From NCBI GenBank assembly GCA_018814635.1, contig JAHIYV010000003.1:1-10292 (forward strand): DNA of 10,292 nucleotides, given 5' to 3'. Shown piece after piece: positions 1-5,105 of this stretch. The position numbers and the translations under genes were made by a program. Position 1 is the first letter of the stretch. Every line of letters begins with the position of its first letter. Under the pieces are notes generated by a model. That model saw nothing but the letters and a program-made list of their open reading frames with translations, did no database searches and was not told the origin of the DNA. The stretch is from Patescibacteria group bacterium. Lineage in GTDB: Bacteria; Patescibacteriota; Minisyncoccia; Phycocordibacterales; JAGLOS01.

Positions 1-183
1 GCATATTAGCCTGCAACCTAATAACAATAGCCAGACTAATGACAGGATAATAAAAATTTCAAAGAACAAAATGCAAAAGCATTTGTTTTAAAATTCAAAA
101 AATAATTGAATTGTAAAACAAATGTTTTTACACACTAACTATTTATACATCCGAATATAGCAAAAACAAAAACTCTGGTCAAA
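1..183. other. AT-rich intergenic stretch with a small hairpin
   Basis: No gene is supported here. The only structure I see is a short perfect hairpin at 69-84 (AAATGC, loop AAAA, GCATTT) in A/T-rich flanks. It could act as a weak terminator for the minus-strand block that ends at 271, or for a gene entering from the left. A 6-bp stem in such AT-rich sequence may also be chance. Confidence 0.3.
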
Positions 184-264
184 TTAAATTTTGATAAGTT
201 CGCACTGTTCTTTAATGGGTTCTTGGTATGGTGTAAATTTTTCAAAACTCATATAATTTCTCAT
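184..264 (-). CDS. possible 26-residue small ORF downstream of the ligase gene
   Basis: An ATG at 264 opens a 26-codon frame on the minus strand, ending with TAA at 184-186. It begins MRNYMSFEKFTPYQEP and continues with a polar stretch ending CELIKI. It starts 7 bases after the stop of the O-antigen-ligase-like gene, so it would be the last cistron of that transcript. No Shine-Dalgarno is visible and I recognise no family. It could be a real small protein, the 5' remnant of a lost gene, or chance. The mixed, non-repetitive residue content is the only argument for reality. Confidence 0.2.
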   Translation of the reverse strand: MRNYMSFEKFTPYQEPIKEQCELIKI

Positions 265-270
265 AAAATT

Positions 271-2526
271 TTAATTTTTTGGTATTTTAATTTCTCCGCT
301 ATTTATTCCCTCAACATAGAAATCAGCTTGTTTTTTTAGAGAAGGAAAATCAATCCCCGCTTGATTCAACACTTCAAGCGCCATGTCTTTTTTATCTAAT
401 TCTACATACACGCTAGCTAATTGAAAACGGTGTTGAGGTTGATTGGGTTCATTTTGAATTGATTTCAACAATAAAATTTCTACAATATCAAACTTCTTTT
501 GCTGCGCGTAAAAATTAATAAACAACGGATTAGGAATTAAATGTGTACCATAAATCGGAGCTAATAATTCTTTTGCAATATCTTCTTTGTCAGCATAAAG
601 AGCCGCAAGAGCGTACCAAATCAATGCCTGATTGTTTGATGGGGCTAATTCATAAGCCTCACGATATATTTCAAGCGCCTGTTCATATTGACCTGTATTG
701 AGATAAACAGAACCTAAACCCGAAAGCACACTTTGTTTGTGGGGTGACATCGTTCGCGCAAGTTCTATGATCTTTTTAGCCTCATCCATACGACCAGCCG
801 AAGTAAATACAGAAGAAGCAAGTAATGGATATCTTGCCTCACCGGGTGATTTTTTGATTTGTTTTTTTATTTCAGTAACCGCAAAATCTTGATACCTACT
901 CTTAAGAGTTGGGTCCACATCTTTGTCATTATTGATAGTAATTGCTTGAATTAATAATCTTTCTCGAGTTTCGCCATCTCCATAAGAGTTATAAGCAAGA
1001 GTTTTTTTGAATAAATCAAGATTTTTTTGATATTCTTTAGGTTCTCGTATTGTATTAATCAAAGTTCTATTTTGCATATACGGATTATAATTTACTTTAT
1101 AGGCACACAACAATGTAAGCAGTAACACAAAGGCCGGTAAAATTTGCATTGCATTATTATTTTGTGGTTGCGTTTTAGAAAACAACTTAGAATATATATT
1201 TTTCATCGCACAATCAATTTTCTTTACAACAGAATGTGAGTTAGGTTCAGAGTCAAGAAAATGTATGTAGGAAATTACCAAAAAGAATAAAATATAACTG
1301 ATTAAATTATCAAAAACAAAAATATTATGAAAAAAATAAGCAGCTAAAAGACCTGTGAAGATAGTTTTGGAAACAACAGAAAGAACTTCTTCTTTTTTTC
1401 TTTTCCACAAAAGATAGAAGGCGGCGGCAAAAATTGACAAATAGGATAACAACCCAACAATTCCAGCCGCTATAAGCCAATCAAAAAAAACATTATGCGC
1501 CCTGTCAAACCAAGGCTCAGCGCTATAAAGTTCTGGGTTATAATATTTACTAAATACAACTCCAAAATTACCCTGCCCCCAACCAAAAACCGGTCTTTCA
1601 AGAAAGCCTTGATAGGCCATATCCCAAACCAAGAAACGAACCTTCACTGTCCCGTCACTAAGCGACATTGTTGCAAAACGATTAAGCGTGGGCGAGGTTT
1701 TAACAAACTCTGCGTCTTTGAATGTAATAAACGCGCCAACGGAAACAATAACCCCAACTAAAATACACGCGGCTGTGTTTCTGACGGCAATATTTTCTTT
1801 TTCAAAAAACAATAAGAGTAAACTAATCAATAATACACCTCCAATAAGACCAAGTAGAGTACCGCGAGTTGCCGTATAGTATAAATTAATAAATTGAATC
1901 AAGATGGCTACAATATATAAATAGTGCCGCCAATTCCAATGTTTTATTCTGTCCCTAAACAAAAGATAAGCCGTAAGAAACATATGGACAAGCATAAATA
2001 CCGCTAAATAAATTGCATTGCCGAGCGTTGAAGCTAAACGATCTACTTGAAAATCAGACTTTAAGATCTCTGCAATACCAAAAAAACCAAGTAAAACACT
2101 GACAATAATCATAATATGAAATAATCTATCCCACCGTTTTTGAGTATTTAATACCGAACTAAGCACCAAAAAATACGCGCCAAGGTGAAGAATGGTAATA
2201 TATCCCTCCATCCTCTCATAATTTGACCAAAAACTTTTATCAAAATTAACACCTAAAACATCCGCTATGCCGACAACGATAATAAAAAAAGCAACAGCAA
2301 CAGTAATGAAACTAAGTTTTGGTCTATATTTTTCATCAAAATACACAAGAATAATCCATGCGCCCAAAATTACTTCAACAATCACACGAAACAAGAAATT
2401 TTTGCCCGTAATAAAAGGAAAAAACATTCCACTTGGCACAATAAAAGAAATAAAAGGAATGGCAAAAATTCCCACCAAAATAATTTGAACAAGACACCAA
2501 TTAAAATCTTTTAATTTTCTAGACAT
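271..2526 (-). CDS. O-antigen-ligase/Wzy-like polytopic membrane protein with C-terminal TPR repeats
   Basis: Residue numbers count from the ATG at 2526 (751 aa). Residues about 10-430 hold roughly a dozen hydrophobic segments. The motif of the O-antigen ligase/polymerase family (Wzy_C, PF04932) is visible: FGWGQGNF near 314-321, followed by an extracytoplasmic stretch ending DRAHN (341-345) before a hydrophobic helix rich in G, L and I. Such proteins transfer or polymerise lipid-linked glycans on the outer face of the membrane. After a last hydrophobic segment near 460-475 the protein becomes soluble. Residues about 566-741 contain several TPR-like helix pairs (for example GSVYLNTGQYEQALEIYREA), as in many CPR proteins of this class. 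A GTG at 2538 is a possible upstream start; I prefer the ATG, though neither has a clear ribosome site. The exact donor and acceptor glycans cannot be deduced, because no other glycan gene is in view. Confidence 0.85.
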   Translation of the reverse strand: MSRKLKDFNWCLVQIILVGIFAIPFISFIVPSGMFFPFITGKNFLFRVIVEVILGAWIILVYFDEKYRPKLSFITVAVAFFIIVVGIADVLGVNFDKSFWSNYERMEGYITILHLGAYFLVLSSVLNTQKRWDRLFHIMIIVSVLLGFFGIAEILKSDFQVDRLASTLGNAIYLAVFMLVHMFLTAYLLFRDRIKHWNWRHYLYIVAILIQFINLYYTATRGTLLGLIGGVLLISLLLLFFEKENIAVRNTAACILVGVIVSVGAFITFKDAEFVKTSPTLNRFATMSLSDGTVKVRFLVWDMAYQGFLERPVFGWGQGNFGVVFSKYYNPELYSAEPWFDRAHNVFFDWLIAAGIVGLLSYLSIFAAAFYLLWKRKKEEVLSVVSKTIFTGLLAAYFFHNIFVFDNLISYILFFLVISYIHFLDSEPNSHSVVKKIDCAMKNIYSKLFSKTQPQNNNAMQILPAFVLLLTLLCAYKVNYNPYMQNRTLINTIREPKEYQKNLDLFKKTLAYNSYGDGETRERLLIQAITINNDKDVDPTLKSRYQDFAVTEIKKQIKKSPGEARYPLLASSVFTSAGRMDEAKKIIELARTMSPHKQSVLSGLGSVYLNTGQYEQALEIYREAYELAPSNNQALIWYALAALYADKEDIAKELLAPIYGTHLIPNPLFINFYAQQKKFDIVEILLLKSIQNEPNQPQHRFQLASVYVELDKKDMALEVLNQAGIDFPSLKKQADFYVEGINSGEIKIPKN

Positions 2527-2588
2527 AAACACAACCACTATATCATAATATAAATTTCAATACCATAAATTAAAGGATGAGCGAAGTG

Positions 2589-2615
2589 GATGAGCGAGGT
2601 TGAACCTCGCTCATC
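2589..2615. repeat. perfect intergenic palindrome with GAGGTTGAACCTC core
   Basis: Positions 2589-2601 and 2603-2615 are exact reverse complements around a single G, giving a 12-13-bp stem. The right arm overlaps the stop codon of the hydrolase gene (2611-2613). It lies between two minus-strand genes, so a terminator or mRNA 3'-end stabiliser is plausible. However, only a loose T-rich run follows on the minus strand (TTTAATTTAT, some 15 bases further on). Just left of it, GGATGAGCGAAGT (from about 2576) is an imperfect copy of the left arm. Confidence 0.7.
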
Positions 2616-3054
2616 TATAAAAACTTAAGACCATTAAAACAAATAAAGCAAGAGTAAATACTATCTCAGTTTTAGAAGAAATAGGTAGAACACCCTGAAA
2701 AGTTATTTTGAATGGATAAAGATATTGTTTATTATCAATATCCACCCAATCAATAATCAAGTGAAGGCTGTAACCCGTGAAAAAATACAGTCCACCAGTA
2801 AAATCAAAAAACAATACTGGGGTACTTATAATAACTGCGCCAAAAAGTGAGTGAACATATTTTGTTTTGTAAGAAATCTTGTATCTGTTTTCAAAACGCA
2901 TACTGTCAATAATTTTTCTCCACGAAAAAATCCGATTTTTGAGAATTACAAATAAATGATCAATATCTGGCAGAATAGAACCCAATAATATAAATCCAAA
3001 ATACCCAAAATAATTTCCGAGAGTAATACCAATGATAGAATGCGCTAAAATCAT
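2611..3054 (-). CDS. YdjM/DUF457-like membrane-bound metal-dependent hydrolase
   Basis: This 147-residue protein matches the pattern of the YdjM/DUF457 'LexA-regulated, membrane-bound metal-dependent hydrolase' family. H5 lies in the first hydrophobic helix. LPDIDH at 28-33 gives the acidic/His metal site. HS at 68-69 starts a second helix. GYSLHLIIDW at 94-103 is followed by YPF at 113-115, the usual end of the conserved core. Four hydrophobic segments are visible (about 7-27, 69-86, 88-103, 127-145), so it should sit in the cytoplasmic membrane. The family substrate is not established. It lies between two palindromes and shares strand with its neighbours, but the palindrome upstream (3088-3125) may separate its transcript from the winged-helix gene. 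No clear Shine-Dalgarno precedes the ATG at 3054. Confidence 0.75.
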   Translation of the reverse strand: MILAHSIIGITLGNYFGYFGFILLGSILPDIDHLFVILKNRIFSWRKIIDSMRFENRYKISYKTKYVHSLFGAVIISTPVLFFDFTGGLYFFTGYSLHLIIDWVDIDNKQYLYPFKITFQGVLPISSKTEIVFTLALFVLMVLSFYR

Positions 3055-3087
3055 AGTTTTTTGTTTTTTATCATAACATTTTTAACG

Positions 3088-3125
3088 GCTCATTAAACGG
3101 CTCATAAATGAGCCGTTTAATGAGC
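3088..3125. repeat. 18-bp perfect inverted repeat, loop of two
   Basis: The arms 3088-3105 and 3108-3125 are exact reverse complements, separated only by AA. The left arm contains the tandem GGCTCATTAAACGGCTCAT, so the sequence is both directly and inversely repetitive. It starts one base after the stop codon of the winged-helix gene (3126-3128, minus strand) and 34 bases before the start of the next gene. A terminator role is likely by position, but on the minus strand it is followed by A-rich rather than T-rich DNA. Rho-independent termination of the usual type is therefore not evident. Confidence 0.75.
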
Positions 3126-3533
3126 TTATTTTAATTGATAAAAGACATTTCTACCTGTTTTTCCGACTTGCTCTATAACTCCGATGTTTTCTAATTCTTG
3201 CAAATCTCGTGTAGCATAAGAATCACTTAACGCTGTTAATTTTTGGTACTGGTTGTTGGTAATTGTTTTGTTTTGTCTTAAAAATTGAATTGCTTTTTGG
3301 TGTCGGGACAATTTTGTAGTTTGTAAGTTTTGTTCTGGTTTGATTGTTTTTCTAAAAATAAAAATTGCAGTAAAACACAATCCGCCAAATAATGTCCAAA
3401 GCCCGCCAATCAAAGGAATCCATGCTAGGAAATAATTTTCAAAACAAAGATAAATTCCTATGCTTAAAAAAACTAATCCTAAAATTATAAAACTATGACT
3501 AATTATAAATTCTTTTTTAGATAAAATTTTCAT
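3126..3533 (-). CDS. membrane-anchored winged-helix (DeoR/Fic-C-terminal-type) putative regulator
   Basis: This 135-residue protein has two parts. Residues about 10-32 and 36-60 are two hydrophobic helices joined by a very short turn, so both ends should face the same side. Residues about 76-135 form a winged helix: a first helix (RHQKAIQFLRQNK), then ITNNQYQKL, then the recognition-helix signature SYATRDLQELENIGVIEQVG (105-124), then GRNVFYQL as the wing and last strand. The S-x-A-TRDLxxL-x-x-G pattern is that of DeoR-type and Fic-associated C-terminal DNA-binding domains. The likely role is a membrane-tethered transcription regulator; its target is unknown. A TATACT on the minus strand (3570-3575) is a possible -10 box, without a convincing -35. 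A perfect palindrome begins directly after its stop. Confidence 0.7.
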   Translation of the reverse strand: MKILSKKEFIISHSFIILGLVFLSIGIYLCFENYFLAWIPLIGGLWTLFGGLCFTAIFIFRKTIKPEQNLQTTKLSRHQKAIQFLRQNKTITNNQYQKLTALSDSYATRDLQELENIGVIEQVGKTGRNVFYQLK

Positions 3534-3628
3534 ATATTTTTAATTGAAACACACCTCACAAACCAACACAGTATATTAGTTTATAAAAAATGTTTACTCG
3601 CTTCCAAAATAGTCAAAAACCAAATTCT

Positions 3629-3691
3629 TTATTTTTTGTCTTTTTTGGGTTTCTTTTTTTCTTTCTTCTGTTTACTTTTCCCTTTTACCAT
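3629..3691 (-). CDS. lysine-rich 20-residue peptide, probably leaderless
   Basis: On the minus strand an ATG at 3691 opens a 20-codon frame ending with TAA at 3629-3631. About half of the residues are lysine (core KKEKKKPKKDKK), with the initial segment MVKGKSKQ. Small proteins of this general look recur in bacteria, but I cannot assign a family with certainty. Support comes from a TTTACT-17-TATAAT promoter whose -10 ends seven bases before the ATG, so the transcript would begin at or next to the start codon. Against it, the stretch is purine-biased and a lysine-rich frame could arise from A-rich composition. It lies in the 228-base gap between the ferredoxin-thioredoxin gene and the winged-helix gene. 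A nucleic-acid-binding role would fit the charge but is a guess. Confidence 0.4.
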   Translation of the reverse strand: MVKGKSKQKKEKKKPKKDKK

Positions 3692-3697
3692 GTTTCT

Positions 3698-3726
3698 ATT
3701 ATATTATATTTTATACTTTTAGTAAA
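3698..3726 (-). promoter_or_regulatory. sigma70-like promoter TTTACT-17-TATAAT
   Basis: Minus strand: a -35 TTTACT (plus 3721-3726), a 17-base spacer, and an exact TATAAT (plus 3698-3703). A second TATAAT overlaps at 3703-3708. The expected start of transcription is about 3691, which coincides with the ATG of the lysine-rich ORF. The region is AT-rich, so chance matches are possible. Confidence 0.4.
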
Positions 3727-3761
3727 TCTTTTTAAGCTATTATCATACGCTACAAAATTTA

Positions 3762-4361
3762 TTAAGTTTTGAAAATAATTTTATCTATTTTTTCTTTGAG
3801 TTTTTCTTTGGATTCGTAGTAGCCTTCTATTTTGCCAATTAGTTTGCCATTTTTGAAAAACAATAAGCTTGGGAGTTTTTTGATTTTATAACATTTACGC
3901 AAATCTTCTGTGATTTCTATTTTTTTGTATTTCAAATCTAAATTTTTAAACAACTCTTTTATTGGAATGGATCTTAAAAGACAGTGAACTGAATCATCGC
4001 TAAATAATTCCACCACTGTTAATTTATTAGACCTCAAAATTTCTTGTTCAAAACCATATTTTATTTGAAAAGCTGGTTCTATTGGTTGCGCGCCATATCT
4101 ATCAATCAACAAATCATTAGCTTTTCTGGGATCTTCATCAATTTCTTTTTTTATTTTTTTGTGTTCTTCTTTCGTTTTAGCCACCCTAATTGCCCCAACT
4201 TCACAAGCATTCTCACAAGCTCCACAAGTAATACATTTTGAATTATCAATATTCACCGTTTGTTTGTCTTTGTCCCAATAAAGCGCGCCCGTGGGACAAA
4301 CATCAATTCCACTACACTCTTCAGCATTATCACAGATTTTAAAATTTATTAAAACTGACAT
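3762..4361 (-). CDS. ferredoxin-thioredoxin-fold fusion protein
   Basis: This 199-residue protein has an N-terminal ferredoxin-like domain (about 1-60) and a C-terminal thioredoxin-fold domain (about 112-199), joined by a charged linker. The second cluster motif is canonical: CITCGACENAC (C43, C46, C49, C53). The first is unusual: C10, C16 and C22 in a C-x5-C-x5-CP spacing, one cysteine short of a standard motif. It may hold a [3Fe-4S] or an atypical cluster. The thioredoxin part keeps the hydrophobic strands and the cis-proline region (KLPSLLFFKNGK). Where CxxC is expected it reads DDSVHCLLRSIP, a single cysteine out of register, so disulfide reductase activity is unlikely. It follows the iron-sulfur flavoprotein gene by 14 bases, suggesting co-transcription and an electron-transfer partnership. 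Location should be cytoplasmic. Confidence 0.8.
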   Translation of the reverse strand: MSVLINFKICDNAEECSGIDVCPTGALYWDKDKQTVNIDNSKCITCGACENACEVGAIRVAKTKEEHKKIKKEIDEDPRKANDLLIDRYGAQPIEPAFQIKYGFEQEILRSNKLTVVELFSDDSVHCLLRSIPIKELFKNLDLKYKKIEITEDLRKCYKIKKLPSLLFFKNGKLIGKIEGYYESKEKLKEKIDKIIFKT

Positions 4362-4375
4362 ATTTTTATAATTAA

Positions 4376-4909
4376 CTACAAAGAATTTATTTTTCTAGTA
4401 ATTTCATCTATTTTTAATATTGACTCAGGGTTTTGTTTTATATCATTGGGATTAAGCGCCTTAAAACAATATGATCCAATTAAGTTAAGTTTTAAGTATT
4501 TCACAAAACCGTGTGTTGTATGATCTAAATATTTTTGCGAAGCTTCAATCTCTCCACCACCAACCATAATAAGAATCACTTTTTTGTCTTTTAATGCTTC
4601 GGTTTTATAAAATGGATGTGTCCTATCAACAAAATCCTTTAATAATCCAGAAATATTACCAAAATAATTTGGTGTTCCAATAACGATAATATCAGAACCG
4701 AGTATTTTTGCTCGAATTTGAGTCATATCGTCATCAATAACACACTCTGGTTTATCGTGACAGCTCAAACAACCAGTACAATGCTGAATATTTTTATCTT
4801 TAAGAAAGATTAATTCTTTTTCATTCTTTATGCCATCAAAAATTTTTGACAGCACAAAATCAGTATTCCCCTTTCTTGGACTTCCAGATATTAATAAAAT
4901 TTTAGTCAT
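4376..4909 (-). CDS. iron-sulfur flavoprotein (NADPH-dependent FMN reductase family)
   Basis: Numbering is from the ATG at 4909 (177 aa). MTKILLISGSPRKGNT is the first strand plus FMN-phosphate loop (GSPRKGNT, 9-16) of the flavodoxin-like FMN reductase fold, so this ATG fits better than the upstream ATG at 4945, which would add a non-homologous leader. CTGCLSCHDKPEC gives C44, C47, C50 and C56, a compact C-x2-C-x2-C-x5-C motif followed by IDDDM. This arrangement is known from iron-sulfur flavoproteins (Isf), where it binds a [4Fe-4S] cluster. TPNYFGNISGLLKDFVDRT (about 94-112) is the conserved flavin-binding and dimer region. It should move electrons between a ferredoxin or NAD(P)H and FMN in the cytoplasm. 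The ferredoxin-thioredoxin fusion gene starts 14 bases downstream and is the obvious candidate partner. Confidence 0.82.
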   Translation of the reverse strand: MTKILLISGSPRKGNTDFVLSKIFDGIKNEKELIFLKDKNIQHCTGCLSCHDKPECVIDDDMTQIRAKILGSDIIVIGTPNYFGNISGLLKDFVDRTHPFYKTEALKDKKVILIMVGGGEIEASQKYLDHTTHGFVKYLKLNLIGSYCFKALNPNDIKQNPESILKIDEITRKINSL

Positions 4910-4916
4910 ATATTTT

Positions 4917-5105
4917 TTAAAGTTTAAACATAAATACAATAACACAGGCGTTAGAAATTAGCGACAAAGGAGAAGTAAGATTTGCATACTGAGAGGTTGA
5001 ACCTCTCAGTATGTTGTCACATTCACAATTTTTTTCTATTAAGCTCTTCGCTAAATCTGTATCTTCTGCTATAAAATGACCGGAGCCATGCAATAAAATT
5101 AAAAT
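4917..5105 (-). pseudogene. possible gene remnant without a start codon
   Basis: After the SEC-C gene, a minus-strand frame stays open for 62 codons (stop TAA at 4917-4919) with no suitable early start codon. It begins ILILLHGSGHFIAEDTD, continues for about a dozen polar residues, then runs through the palindrome at 4985-5013 and into less protein-like sequence. The HGSGHF segment with an acidic follow-up looks coding. It could be the 3' remnant of a lost gene whose 5' part was replaced by the SEC-C gene, with the palindrome inserted. No family is assigned, and a chance open frame is quite possible. Confidence 0.2.
4985..5013. repeat. 14-bp perfect palindrome with GAGGTTGAACCTC core
   Basis: Arms 4985-4998 and 5000-5013 are exact reverse complements around one G. 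The central 13 bases GAGGTTGAACCTC are identical to the centre of the palindrome at 2589-2615, while the outer arms differ. It lies between the SEC-C gene (ends 5099) and the flavoprotein gene (starts 4909), both minus strand. This suits a terminator or processing hairpin, although no T-tract follows on the minus strand. Confidence 0.7.

Noticed and set aside
3590..3772. 60-codon plus-strand frame of strongly hydrophobic, Phe-rich sequence
   Set aside because: It is opposite the A-rich minus strand and its Phe/Leu content is what T-rich DNA gives in any frame. No ribosome site is present, and the minus-strand lysine ORF with promoter explains part of the stretch better.
4910..4945. ATG at 4945 as flavoprotein start
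   Set aside because: It would add a 12-residue leader before the standard first strand MTKILLISGSPR, which is where this family normally begins.
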